Notes: generated by a model not told the origin, from the letters alone. DNA of 64,000 bases from JAHEKD01 sp965204695 (GCA_965204695.1 OZ242007.1:1984001-2048000); one strand, 5' to 3'; positions 17,342 through 25,923 are shown, counted from the first letter of the stretch. Made by a program: numbers and translations.

Positions 17342-17689
17342 ATGTTATCGAACGAACAACAATTGGACAAAGTTTTTCGAGCCCTTTCAGATTCCACCAG
17401 GCGTCGCATATTGATGCAAATACGTGATCACGATCATACTGTTAATGACATTGCCAGTGAATTCGAGATCAGTTTGCCAGCGGTTTCCAAACATTTAAAA
17501 GTTCTAGAAAATGCCGGCTTGATTAGCCGCATCAAAGAGGGTCGCAAGCGACTATGTCATGTTGAACCCAAGATGCTGGACGGTGCACTCGCTTGGCTGG
17601 AATTTTATCAATCATTCTGGAATCAACGGCTCGATAGCCTGAAGGAATTGCTAGAACACAACAAACCGCCTCAAACCAAAAGGAGTTAA
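17342..17689 (+). CDS. ArsR family transcriptional regulator
   Basis: 115 residues. A single winged helix-turn-helix: VFRALSDSTRRRILMQIRDH, then the recognition helix EISLPAVSKHLKVLENAGLI and wing RIKEGRKRLCHV. The typical cysteine metal box of ArsR/SmtB is not present; this type usually controls an SRPBCC partner and other enzymes. It sits directly after a perfect palindrome and 1 nt before the SRPBCC gene, which with the GST gene forms an operon. Confidence 0.9.
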   Translation: MLSNEQQLDKVFRALSDSTRRRILMQIRDHDHTVNDIASEFEISLPAVSKHLKVLENAGLISRIKEGRKRLCHVEPKMLDGALAWLEFYQSFWNQRLDSLKELLEHNKPPQTKRS

Positions 17690-17690
17690 C

Positions 17691-18128
17691 GTGAACGACT
17701 CAGAAATCAAACTGGTGATTAATAAACAAATCAATGCTCCCGTAGAACAGGTTTATCAAGCCTGGACGGATCCGGAAATAATTAAGCAATGGTTTGGTCC
17801 AGGCCCGATTATGCAGGTACCAAGAGCTGAGGTGAATTTGCAAGTCGGTGGTGAGTATTTGATTCACTTACATAATCCTGAAGAAAATTCCGATCATATT
17901 GTTAGTGGCCAGTATGAACAAATTATTCCCAATGAAAAAATCGTATTTAATTGGAAATGGCACGATGGTGTGGATCGGACTCAGGTCACTATTGATCTTC
18001 AAGCCAAAGGTGAAAGTCAAACGTTAGTCACATTAACTCATCGTGGTTTTAGCCAACAAGAGTATGCCGACAAACACAATCAAGGCTGGACAGGTTGTCT
18101 GGCTGGATTAGATACTTACTTCAGTTGA
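17691..18128 (+). CDS. SRPBCC (AHSA1/START-like) domain protein
   Basis: 145 residues starting with GTG after a strong aaggag site. The AHSA1-type lipid/ligand-binding helix-grip fold is shown by QINAPVEQVYQAWTDPEII, KQWFGPG and the later LVTLTHRGFSQQ...GWTGCLAGLD. It is the standard partner of this kind of ArsR regulator. The role is binding or isomerising a hydrophobic ligand, with no specific substrate indicated. It lies between arsR and a GST gene in one operon. Confidence 0.88.
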   Translation: MNDSEIKLVINKQINAPVEQVYQAWTDPEIIKQWFGPGPIMQVPRAEVNLQVGGEYLIHLHNPEENSDHIVSGQYEQIIPNEKIVFNWKWHDGVDRTQVTIDLQAKGESQTLVTLTHRGFSQQEYADKHNQGWTGCLAGLDTYFS

Positions 18129-18138
18129 GGATTTTAGT

Positions 18139-18774
18139 ATGAAGTTTTATTACAACCCCCTATCCACTTATTGCCAAAAAGTGTTGATCGCTTTTCATGA
18201 AACTGGAATTGAATTTGAACCCGAAATATTAAATCTGATGGATGAACAAGTCAGAGCAGATTATCGAAAAATTTATCCGATTGGAAAAATTCCCTTGCTC
18301 ATTCTGGATGACGGTCATCCCATTCCAGAATCGAGCATCATCATTGAGTACTTAAACAGTATCAGTGAAAAGGTGAAACTGATTCCAGATAATCCGACTG
18401 AAGCCAGAAAGACCAGGTTTTTAGATCGTATGTACGATTTTTATCTCAACAATCCAATCGGCACAAAGTTTTTTGAGTTACGTAAACCTGAGGAAGAACA
18501 AAGTCAAAAAGTGCTTGATGACTGTAACGAAAAAATAAATATTATGTTTAACAACATGGAAAATAATTTTTCCGATAAAACCTGGAACCGTGGCGACACG
18601 TTCACGATGGCTGATTGTGCCTGTATACCAGCTTTATTTTATGCTCAACAAGTTGCTCCTTTTTCAGACCGTGCAAATATACAAGCATTTTGGGATAGAG
18701 CTTGCCAGCGAGAATCAGTGCAAAAAGTTCACCAGGAAGTTAAACCTTATCTGGAAGCTTTTCAAAATAGTTGA
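18139..18774 (+). CDS. Glutathione S-transferase family protein
   Basis: 211 residues. The N-terminal thioredoxin-like domain begins MKFYYNPLSTYCQKVLIAFH with the cis-Pro segment GKIPLLILDDGHPIPESSII; the all-helical C-terminal domain has the conserved N-capping segment FTMADCACIPALFYA. GSTs conjugate or reduce electrophiles using glutathione in the cytoplasm. It is the third gene of the ArsR operon, spaced 10 nt after the SRPBCC gene with a gagg ribosome binding site. Confidence 0.88.
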   Translation: MKFYYNPLSTYCQKVLIAFHETGIEFEPEILNLMDEQVRADYRKIYPIGKIPLLILDDGHPIPESSIIIEYLNSISEKVKLIPDNPTEARKTRFLDRMYDFYLNNPIGTKFFELRKPEEEQSQKVLDDCNEKINIMFNNMENNFSDKTWNRGDTFTMADCACIPALFYAQQVAPFSDRANIQAFWDRACQRESVQKVHQEVKPYLEAFQNS

Positions 18775-18820
18775 TTGAACTTGTATTTGCTGAAAACTAA
18801 AACCAGGGATCAATTTCTCG

Positions 18821-19132
18821 TTATGCATTAGTCTTACCCAATACCCCTGAATTAACAAATACCTCGCGGCCTAAATTGGCGTGTGTTGTTAAAGTCTTGG
18901 CGTTCAAATCAAGCACATTGCTTAACCCCAGGCCATCGGCTTCGATCCAGGTCAGCATGATTTTACGCTCATCAAGAGTACTGAAAACGTAACTCTCTTC
19001 ATCATTGACACCAGAGTTTTCACCCTTCACGCGAGTCCAGTGAAGCTTATTGGTTGACAGAATTTCAATGCGATAGCTTTCACTTAAATAGTCAAAGAAA
19101 AATATTTGACCGACTAAATCTTCATGTCGCAT
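18821..19132 (-). CDS. MoaF-like small protein
   Basis: About 103 residues. The start at 19132 is favoured because gagga sits 8 nt upstream; the in-frame ATG at 19147 overlaps that site. The sequence (FFFDYLSESYRIEILSTNKL, SGVNDEESYVFSTLDERKIM, LTWIEADGLGLSNVLDL) resembles the MoaF/MoaF-C beta-barrel family, once linked to molybdenum cofactor genes but without a defined activity. It is a stand-alone gene, convergent with the GST gene. Confidence 0.65.
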   Translation of the reverse strand: MRHEDLVGQIFFFDYLSESYRIEILSTNKLHWTRVKGENSGVNDEESYVFSTLDERKIMLTWIEADGLGLSNVLDLNAKTLTTHANLGREVFVNSGVLGKTNA

Positions 19133-19310
19133 CTGTTTGTTCCTCATAAGTTATTGATGATTAGCCAACACCAGCTTAACTTGATTATGAGTGCATTAAC
19201 ACCTAACGCATAAAACTGAATAGGAACAAAATTCCCGGCCATACTTATTTCTATTAGTGTAGGATTGATCTCAAAAGATTGATGAACTTATAACTCAAGA
19301 TAGATCACCA

Positions 19311-19853
19311 ATGAATTTCGAGCAAGTTTGGTCACAATATCGTGCTGGCTTAAGAGCATTTCTACAGGCACGAATCTCTAATCCAGCAGATGTTGATGAT
19401 CTACTTCAGGAAATTCTAATCAAGACTTATCAAAATCTCGACTCAGTAAAATCACAATCAAGCCTCAAATCCTGGTTATTTCAGATTGCCAATCGCACTG
19501 TGATCGACTTTTATCGTAAAAATAGAACACTGGAGCCTTTAGATCAGGATTATTCACCGAGCCATAATAAAGAAGAAAACGTTGAACAAGAATTAGCTCA
19601 GTGTATTGAACCCTTTATCAAGGAATTACCCCAGCAAACTGCAGAATTATTAACGGCAATAGATTTAGACGGCATTTCCCAAAAAGATTTAGCTAACGAG
19701 TACGGTGTAAGCTATTCAACTCTAAAATCACGAGTCCAAACAGGCAGGCAACAGCTGCATAAACTTTTTGAGGACTGTTGTCAATTCTCATTGGATCAGC
19801 ACGGTAACGTTATCGATTACAACCCCAAACCAAAAAGCTGCAAGGATTGTTAA
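19311..19853 (+). CDS. ECF RNA polymerase sigma factor, SigZ-like
   Basis: 180 residues. Sigma region 2 spans about residues 8-70 (ADVDDLLQEILIKTYQNLDS, LKSWLFQIANRTVIDFYRKN) and region 4 about 105-155 (IDLDGISQKDLANEYGVSYS, TLKSRVQTGRQQLHKLF). The C-terminal tail contains DCCQF, then the ending KPKSCKDC, four cysteines that are unusual for sigma factors but fit SigZ-type proteins as I recall them. No anti-sigma gene is adjacent. The downstream GST with a CCC tail, 66 nt on, may be a target or partner. Confidence 0.85.
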   Translation: MNFEQVWSQYRAGLRAFLQARISNPADVDDLLQEILIKTYQNLDSVKSQSSLKSWLFQIANRTVIDFYRKNRTLEPLDQDYSPSHNKEENVEQELAQCIEPFIKELPQQTAELLTAIDLDGISQKDLANEYGVSYSTLKSRVQTGRQQLHKLFEDCCQFSLDQHGNVIDYNPKPKSCKDC

Positions 19854-19918
19854 GTATTTTTCGTCTTTTTTGATATAGCTACGTCCTAATAGGTAAGCAT
19901 TAAACATGAGACGAAAAA

Positions 19919-20614
19919 ATGATCAAAGTAATCAGTTTTAAAATTTGCCCTTTTGTTCAGCGCGTCACAGCACTACTTGAGGCTAAAAACATTCCTTATG
20001 AAATTGACTATATTAGCCTGAAAGACAAGCCACAATCGTTTTTGGATTTATCACCAAATGGGCAAGTTCCTGTTTTAATTACCGAATCGGGCCACGCATT
20101 ATTCGAATCTGATGCCATAGTCGAATACATTGATGAAATAAGCTCTCCTCTGGAAATTAATGTCACACCGGAACAACGTGCACAGGATCGAGCCTGGAGT
20201 TACCAGGCCAGCAAAAATTATTTAGTTCAATGTTCGGCCCAAAGCAGCGCGGATGAGCAAACCTTGATTGAACGCAGTGAAAAACTCGGCAAAGCTTTCG
20301 CCCGTGCGGAGAAAAAACTCGGCTCTGGTACTTATTTCAAAGGTAACACACTCAGCAATGTAGATATTGCCTGGCTGCCTTTGCTGCATAGAGCCAAAAT
20401 CATCGAGAATCATTCATGTTACGACTTTCTAAAAGATTATCCAAAAGTTAAAACCTGGCAATCGAATCTTCTGGCAACAGAATTAGCCGAAAAATCAGTT
20501 GCCGAAGATTTTGAAGATGAATTCACAGGGTTTTACTTATCAGATAGTACTTTTCTTGGCTCAGGAAAAAATTGTGCCCAAGAAAATAATATTAGCAAAA
20601 CATGTTGCTGTTAA
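19919..20614 (+). CDS. Glutathione S-transferase family protein with Cys-rich C-terminus
   Basis: 231 residues. The thioredoxin-like domain starts KVISFKICPFVQRVTALLEA, so the catalytic position is ICPF as in omega/CLIC-type GSTs, followed by the cis-Pro segment GQVPVLITESGHALFESDAI. The helical domain follows. The C-terminus ends KNCAQENNISKTCCC, five cysteines in the last 20 residues. It lies downstream of the SigZ-like gene in the same direction and probably belongs to its regulon. A metal- or metalloid-binding role for the tail is only inference. Confidence 0.85.
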   Translation: MIKVISFKICPFVQRVTALLEAKNIPYEIDYISLKDKPQSFLDLSPNGQVPVLITESGHALFESDAIVEYIDEISSPLEINVTPEQRAQDRAWSYQASKNYLVQCSAQSSADEQTLIERSEKLGKAFARAEKKLGSGTYFKGNTLSNVDIAWLPLLHRAKIIENHSCYDFLKDYPKVKTWQSNLLATELAEKSVAEDFEDEFTGFYLSDSTFLGSGKNCAQENNISKTCCC

Positions 20615-20623
20615 AATCAGTAA

Positions 20624-20647
20624 TCCCCTGCACTTGTTGCGGGGGGT
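20624..20647. terminator. GC hairpin between convergent genes
   Basis: cccctgca ... ttgcgggg (20625-20644) forms a short imperfect stem in the 32-nt gap between the convergent GST and methyltransferase genes. U-rich flanks are poor, so it is only a likely bidirectional terminator. Confidence 0.4.
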
Positions 20648-21399
20648 TATTCACATTTTTGAAATATAAACGAATCCACGTTCAAACCAACTGGCTTTTC
20701 GCCACCTGCTGATTTTGCTTTATCTTGCAGCGCCATTAATCCAGATTGAAATTCTTCTTCATTGAGTCTGGCTACAAAGGAATCTACCTTAAGAGCGATT
20801 TTGTCGGCGAAGGCCTGCCAGTTAGGAGAAATTTTATCCCAGATAATTTGATGAGCTAGTAATTCAAAACCATTGGCAAAAAATATTCGATTAAATTTCT
20901 CTCGAGAAATAAGTTGGGATTCAATAATAGAACCCATTGATGGAAATACATCCAAGTAAGGATAAGTAGAGATTTCATCGGCAAAGGTATTTCGAATACA
21001 AACTACACCATCAGGCCTCAAGACCCGATGGCACTCAGAGACTGTTTTTTGATGGTCATTAAGATGATGAAGCACCATCGACATAAAAATCATATCAGTA
21101 GTACTTTCATCTAAGGGTAGTTGTTCACCGCTGGCTATTTTGAAACTAATATTCTGGTGTTTGATTCTTGCCTGATTCAACATTTTCTCAGACGGATCAA
21201 TGCCTACAACATTAGCATCAAACAATTCACTTAGTGCCCCTGAAAAACGTCCCGTTCCACAACCTAAATCAATAACATTTGATATTTTGTCTATGGATAA
21301 ATTCTCAGTAAAAAATTTGAGCGTTTTATATTTTTCTTGTTGAGAAATTTCTCGGCCTGCATCATAGGCCGAGGGTATATTGGAACTATCGTAGTCCAT
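20647..21399 (-). CDS. Class I SAM-dependent methyltransferase
   Basis: 250 residues. SAM-binding motif I is VIDLGCGTGRFSGAL (about residues 38-52), followed by VVGIDPSEKMLNQA and the motif around DMIFMSMVLHHLND. The Methyltransf_11 type domain is clear. The C-terminal helical part is non-diagnostic, so the substrate is unknown. It is convergent with the GST gene and 17 nt upstream of nothing recognised in its own direction. Confidence 0.85.
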   Translation of the reverse strand: MDYDSSNIPSAYDAGREISQQEKYKTLKFFTENLSIDKISNVIDLGCGTGRFSGALSELFDANVVGIDPSEKMLNQARIKHQNISFKIASGEQLPLDESTTDMIFMSMVLHHLNDHQKTVSECHRVLRPDGVVCIRNTFADEISTYPYLDVFPSMGSIIESQLISREKFNRIFFANGFELLAHQIIWDKISPNWQAFADKIALKVDSFVARLNEEEFQSGLMALQDKAKSAGGEKPVGLNVDSFIFQKCE

Positions 21400-21416
21400 T
21401 CAATATAGCTTGTGTT

Positions 21417-21668
21417 TTAGTCCTTACCCTTTTTAGTCCCTAAAGATGCGAATTCGGTCATCATTTTTTGGAACTGCTCAACACCTTGCATACCTAGGGG
21501 CAAATAGCGTTCCATGAAGGCCTGTGGATCGGTCATGGTATTTATTTCTTCCCGCATTTTATCTTTGATTTGATCCATCAAATCTTTTTGCATTTTTTCA
21601 ACTTCAGGCAAGCCCATTAACTTACGCGCTTCTTCAGGCTTGAGATCAATTTCAATTTTTACTTTCAT
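21417..21668 (-). CDS. Small conserved protein, DUF6489-like
   Basis: 83 residues, highly charged and helical: MKVKIEIDLKPEEARKLMGL followed by QKDLMDQIKDKMREEINTMT and a C-terminal GMQGVEQFQKMM segment. It resembles the small DUF6489-type proteins, recalled from motif only. The start overlaps no neighbour; the ribosome binding site is weak. It may be cotranscribed with the methyltransferase gene 17 nt downstream. A phasin-like or coiled-coil role is possible but unsupported. Confidence 0.6.
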   Translation of the reverse strand: MKVKIEIDLKPEEARKLMGLPEVEKMQKDLMDQIKDKMREEINTMTDPQAFMERYLPLGMQGVEQFQKMMTEFASLGTKKGKD

Positions 21669-21708
21669 GGCAATATGTTCTGATTACTAAACCTCACTAT
21701 AACACCAC

Positions 21709-21909
21709 TTAATCAGCGCCTGTCTTAAAAAATGGAATCAAGAACACAACGCAAGCGATCAAAAAGAACAGTCCTCCCAAAAAACCAAGCATATCTCCAG
21801 CACGCAAACTAGTAGCAATAAAAAACATGGCCGAAACAACAAATAAGATCCAACCCCATAGTTGGCACTTTCTTTCAAGTCGCTTGTGAGTATTTTGATT
21901 ATCTGGCAT
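21709..21909 (-). CDS. Small two-helix membrane protein
   Basis: 66 residues with two hydrophobic segments: WILFVVSAMFFIATSL and GLFFLIACVVFLIPFF. The N-terminus is short and charged. No family recognised. It precedes the DUF6489-like gene on the same strand by 40 nt, so it may be in the same transcription unit. A small hairpin cagacaa/ttgtctg at 21966-21986 lies in its upstream region. Confidence 0.55.
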   Translation of the reverse strand: MPDNQNTHKRLERKCQLWGWILFVVSAMFFIATSLRAGDMLGFLGGLFFLIACVVFLIPFFKTGAD

Positions 21910-22034
21910 CTGTTGACTTTGATTCAGTTATCGTTGGTTGAGAATACTAGCAATTCACGTTGATTCAGACAATCTGGTTTTGTCTGCGAGCTTTTTCCAG
22001 CTATCATTAACGTTCATGAAAGAATAATTTAGGT

Positions 22035-22511
22035 ATGACAAAACTTACCCATTTTGATAACGATGGCAAAGCTCATATGGTCGATGTCAGTGAAAAAGAA
22101 GTCACTAACCGAATGGCTGTTGCTGAAGGTCATATCAGTATGCAAGCTGAAACCCTTGAGCTTATTTGCCAGGGCAAACATAAAAAAGGGGATGTGCTCG
22201 GTATCGCACGAATAGCCGGTATTATGGCCGCCAAAAAAACATCTGAAATAATTCCTCTTTGTCATCCGTTGATGTTGACCAAAGTCAGTATTGATTTTGA
22301 AATAAATAAACAAGATAGTAGTGTCACATGCACCGCCGTAACTAAAACAGCAGAACGCACAGGAGTTGAGATGGAAGCTTTAATGGGAGTCAACACGGCA
22401 TTATTAACAATATACGATATGTGTAAAGCGGTTGATCGAGGCATGGCGATTAGTGATATCCAACTGCTGGAAAAATCAGGTGGGAAATCTGGAGACTGGA
22501 AACGAAAATGA
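22035..22511 (+). CDS. moaC: Cyclic pyranopterin monophosphate synthase
   Basis: 158 residues, normal MoaC length. It shows the conserved substrate-site segments IPLCHPLMLTKVSIDF, TAERTGVEMEALMGVNTALL and DMCKAVDRGM, with the C-terminal KSGGKSG. MoaC performs the second step of molybdenum cofactor synthesis, making cPMP. It is followed by moeA (37 nt), so Moco synthesis steps are paired here, but moaA, moaB and moaE are not in the window. No Moco riboswitch was recognised upstream. Confidence 0.95.
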   Translation: MTKLTHFDNDGKAHMVDVSEKEVTNRMAVAEGHISMQAETLELICQGKHKKGDVLGIARIAGIMAAKKTSEIIPLCHPLMLTKVSIDFEINKQDSSVTCTAVTKTAERTGVEMEALMGVNTALLTIYDMCKAVDRGMAISDIQLLEKSGGKSGDWKRK

Positions 22512-22548
22512 CTAGTCGATATCTATATCTTTTTAGAGATTTCACCCA

Positions 22549-23814
22549 ATGAGCGAAACTATTGAACGTAACCCAAGTTGCGAGTCCGATTACGATCCAA
22601 ACTCCCTTCCAGTCGCCGAAGCCCTCGCTCGCATCCAGCAAGTAGTTAATCCTTTAACTAAAACAGAAAATATCAATTTAATGGCTGCACTAAATCGTGT
22701 GCTGGCCTCAGATGTACCTTCACCTGTAAATGTACCTAATCACACGAATTCAGCTATGGATGGTTATGCGGTGCGCTATGTTGATATTGCTGAAAACTCG
22801 GTAACAGAACTGGCTTTGATAGGCAAAGCCTTTGCCGGACATGCTTTTTCAGGCGAGATCAAGCAAGGGCAAGCTGTGCGTATCATGACCGGTGCAGTCA
22901 TGCCCGATGGTGCTGATACTGTGATTATGCAAGAAGATACAGAAGTTATTTCAGATCAACAAATCAAAGTAGATAATAACCACAAGCATGGTCAACATGT
23001 ACGTTATGCCGGTGAGAGTCTAAAGGAAGGCGAAACGGCTTTATCAGCCGGTCGTCGCTTAAATGCTGCAGATATTGGACTACTAGCTTCTCTGGGTGTA
23101 CAACAAGTTGAAGCTTACAAAAAACCGACAGTGGCTTTTTTCGCCACTGGTGATGAAGTGAAGTCACTTGGGCAACCCCTAGAACATGGCGAAGTCTATG
23201 ACTCAAATCGTTACACACTGAACTCGATGCTTAGTCAACTCAATACTGAGATCCTTGATCTTGGCATTATCGGTGATGATCCACAGTTAACAGCCGAAAC
23301 ATTTAAACATGCTGCACAAAGCGCTGATGCGATCATTGTCTCTGGTGGCGCGTCGGTCGGTGAAGCAGATTATGTTAGAACCACCCTGAATGAACTCGGC
23401 GATGTCAGTTTTTGGAAACTGGCGATGAAACCTGGGCGGCCACTTTCATTTGGTAAATTAGAAAATGCGATTTTCTTTGGCCTGCCCGGCAACCCGGTCT
23501 CGGTAATGGTGACATTCTATCAATTTGTTTTACCTGCATTGAAAAGGTTGATGGGAGAAACAGATAATGAGCCTAAACGCTTTTTAGTACCTTGTGTTTC
23601 CGAGCTAAAAAAACGTCCTGGCCGTACTGAATACCAACGCGGCCGGTTGTTTTATGAAGACAATGTATTGAAAGTTGAATCCACTGGTCAACAGGGCTCT
23701 GGCATTTTAAGTTCCATGAGTAAAGGAGATTGTTTTATAGTTTTACCTGATGAGTGTGATGGTGTTAGTGTAGGTAACATGGTTGAAGTTGAACCATTTT
23801 TTGGATTAATGTAG
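22549..23814 (+). CDS. moeA: Molybdopterin molybdenumtransferase
   Basis: 421 residues. The MoeA signature segments are present: NSAMDGYAV near residue 67, MTGAVMPDGADTVIMQE, TGDEV, SGGASVGEADYV and MKPGRPLSFGKL, and the C-terminal domain PGRTEYQRGR. It inserts molybdate into adenylated molybdopterin. It is cotranscribed with moaC upstream, and the SAM methyltransferase gene begins 3 nt after its stop. Confidence 0.95.
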   Translation: MSETIERNPSCESDYDPNSLPVAEALARIQQVVNPLTKTENINLMAALNRVLASDVPSPVNVPNHTNSAMDGYAVRYVDIAENSVTELALIGKAFAGHAFSGEIKQGQAVRIMTGAVMPDGADTVIMQEDTEVISDQQIKVDNNHKHGQHVRYAGESLKEGETALSAGRRLNAADIGLLASLGVQQVEAYKKPTVAFFATGDEVKSLGQPLEHGEVYDSNRYTLNSMLSQLNTEILDLGIIGDDPQLTAETFKHAAQSADAIIVSGGASVGEADYVRTTLNELGDVSFWKLAMKPGRPLSFGKLENAIFFGLPGNPVSVMVTFYQFVLPALKRLMGETDNEPKRFLVPCVSELKKRPGRTEYQRGRLFYEDNVLKVESTGQQGSGILSSMSKGDCFIVLPDECDGVSVGNMVEVEPFFGLM

Positions 23815-23817
23815 GCG

Positions 23818-24423
23818 TTGGGTACTGATACGATTTCACATCGAAACCATTGGGATAAAAAATACGCCCAGGGCAACACTCACGCTAGTTACATCCCAGA
23901 CCTGGATCTGGCTAATCTTATTCATCACTTTCCAACATCGGGCCTAACATTGGATGTGGCCTGTGGCACAGGCCGCAACAGTTTTTTTATCGCTGAGCAT
24001 GGTCTGGATGTTGTCTGCCTGGACTTTAGTGCACAAGGGCTCAACTTTTTAAAACATCATCGCTGTAGTGAACCGATAACTAAAAAACTATTCCCCATCC
24101 AAGCTGATTTGAGTAACACCCCACTACCTGATGAATCCTTTGATGCAGTTTTTGTAATCAGATACTTAGATAGAACTGCATTTCGTTCATATGTAAAAAT
24201 GCTAAAACCTAAGGGTTTGTTATTTTTTAAAGCATTCAATACCAACCACCTAAATAGCAAACCCAATTTCAACCCGAACTATTTATTAAATAAGCAAGAA
24301 TTAATCAGCACTTTTGCGGATAATGAGATAATTGCTACCAATGATTCACAAAACAATGAAGATGAAGAGTCGATGATTTTAGTTCGTAAGCAACCTGCTA
24401 AATCTTTGATGAAAAATGACTGA
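23818..24423 (+). CDS. Class I SAM-dependent methyltransferase (TehB-like)
   Basis: 201 residues starting with TTG, 3 nt after the moeA stop. Motif I is TLDVACGTGRNSFFIAEHG, followed by VVCLDFSAQGL and a C-terminal DEEESMILVRK-type segment. The overall layout resembles TehB/thiopurine-type small methyltransferases that detoxify metalloids or small electrophiles. It overlaps the next gene by 8 nt. The substrate is not determinable. Confidence 0.8.
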   Translation: MGTDTISHRNHWDKKYAQGNTHASYIPDLDLANLIHHFPTSGLTLDVACGTGRNSFFIAEHGLDVVCLDFSAQGLNFLKHHRCSEPITKKLFPIQADLSNTPLPDESFDAVFVIRYLDRTAFRSYVKMLKPKGLLFFKAFNTNHLNSKPNFNPNYLLNKQELISTFADNEIIATNDSQNNEDEESMILVRKQPAKSLMKND

Positions 24424-24976
24424 CCTGGAAAAAGACAAGGCCAAAGTCGCAAGGGCGATTTCTGCCGACAATGATGTTATCCATGTCCTGCGTTCAACTC
24501 ACTCAAATCAAGCAGGGCTGATTTCATTAGCCGATCAAAAAGCCAACGTCATCATAGGGATTGTTGCCGTTACCCTAACATTGTTGTTTACCAACACTAC
24601 ATTTCTTCAAAACTTAAGTCAGCCACTGTTAACTTTACTATTTTTCTCTGTATTGGCGGAATTGTTTGCTTTGTTTTTTGCCTTGATGGTAATGATGCCT
24701 AAATCCATCAAAAAAATTGATCAAGGTCACGTTGATACCATAGAAAATCCCCTTTTCTTTGGATACTTTACTCAACATAAAGAAACTGAATATGTAAATT
24801 ATATTATTGAGAATATTGATAATAATTTAGTTGCCCGGCAACACATGGCTAGAGATATCTATCAAACCGGCTTAGTTCTGAAACGTAAATACAAATACTT
24901 AAAATATGCTTATGCTCTGGCAGCAGGTGGCATTGTGACGTTTGTCATCCTCGGTGTAATTTCAATGCCTGGTTAG
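24416..24976 (+). CDS. DUF5706/PycTM-type membrane protein
   Basis: 186 residues. An N-terminal amphipathic helix leads to ADQKANVIIGIVAVTLTLLF (first membrane helix), a second helix LTLLFFSVLAELFALFFALM, a cytoplasmic segment with NPLFFGYFTQHKETEYVNYI and the helix ARDIYQTGLVLKRKYKYLKY, and a last membrane helix. This arrangement matches the DUF5706 family, which includes the Pycsar effector PycTM that disrupts the membrane when a cyclic nucleotide binds. No pyrimidine cyclase gene is adjacent, so here it is an orphan. It overlaps the methyltransferase gene by 8 nt and ends 4 nt into the convergent EamA gene. Confidence 0.72.
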   Translation: MTDLEKDKAKVARAISADNDVIHVLRSTHSNQAGLISLADQKANVIIGIVAVTLTLLFTNTTFLQNLSQPLLTLLFFSVLAELFALFFALMVMMPKSIKKIDQGHVDTIENPLFFGYFTQHKETEYVNYIIENIDNNLVARQHMARDIYQTGLVLKRKYKYLKYAYALAAGGIVTFVILGVISMPG

Positions 24977-25821
24977 GTCTGATAGTTCATTAAAATCACC
25001 CCTGCTGCAACAACCACACCCGCACAAATTCTGCGAACTGTATTGTCTTCTTTAAATAAGAAAATCCCGATTAAGGTTGCGATTACGACACTTGTTTCTC
25101 GCAGTGCTGATACACCAGCCATAAACCCTAAACCTAAGGCATATATCACAATGCCATACGCCATTGCGGAAGCGATCCCACCTCCCAAACAAACACCTAA
25201 ATTTGACTTTAGAAAAGGCAGTACTTGGCCTTTTCTTTTATATAACGTATAAAACATCAACGGCCAACACTCAAGAAAAAACAACCAGCAAATATAGGCG
25301 AGAGGATTTTCAGAAGCACGAACACCCAAGCCATCGGTCAGCGTATAACTGGCAATCCAAAACCCAGTTAATAATGCATAAAATAAAGGTCGCTTATCAT
25401 CCGATCTCCACGGTAATCCCTTTTCAAAAGCCAGGCTCATTATTCCTATTGAAGCAATCATCACACCTAGCCACTGATTCAATGTTGGAATTTCTACCGC
25501 AAAAATAATCCCGCCGATCAAAATCATAATTGGTGCAATACCCCGTGCTAGTGGATAAACATGACTAAGATCGCCGTGTGTATAAGCGCTGATTAAAGAA
25601 AAATAGTAAGCGGTGTGGATTACAACTGACAACAATATGAAAAACCAACTTTCCTTGGCTGGAATACCGACAAAAGGGATAAAAATTGCAGAACACAACC
25701 CAGCTATAGTCATGATGCAAGCCATCACGATCAGTCTGTCACCGCTAGTTTTAACCATGGCATTCCAGCTCGCATGCAGGAATGCAGCAAATAAAACTAG
25801 TAAAATAATCGACAGTTCCAT
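24973..25821 (-). CDS. DMT superfamily transporter (EamA family)
   Basis: 282 residues with ten predicted helices and two EamA halves; the start MELSIILLVLFAAFLHASWN and the second-half motif GGGIASAMAYGIVIYALGLG are typical. The C-terminus has LRETSVVIATLIGIFLFKED, the conserved last-helix pair. The stop codon overlaps the stop of the convergent DUF5706 gene by a few bases. It exports a small metabolite, identity unknown. Confidence 0.88.
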   Translation of the reverse strand: MELSIILLVLFAAFLHASWNAMVKTSGDRLIVMACIMTIAGLCSAIFIPFVGIPAKESWFFILLSVVIHTAYYFSLISAYTHGDLSHVYPLARGIAPIMILIGGIIFAVEIPTLNQWLGVMIASIGIMSLAFEKGLPWRSDDKRPLFYALLTGFWIASYTLTDGLGVRASENPLAYICWLFFLECWPLMFYTLYKRKGQVLPFLKSNLGVCLGGGIASAMAYGIVIYALGLGFMAGVSALRETSVVIATLIGIFLFKEDNTVRRICAGVVVAAGVILMNYQT

Positions 25822-25923
25822 TGTTATTTTTAAGATGCTCCTGCGCGAATCATGGCAGATTAAGTCACTAAAAGAAAATGATTTCGGCTATTATTTGCGC
25901 TTTGTAATATTCGGCTATCAGTA

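Noticed and set aside
21966..21986. Molybdenum cofactor riboswitch upstream of moaC
   Set aside because: Only a 7-bp hairpin is present in the 125-nt leader; the conserved Moco riboswitch core is not seen.
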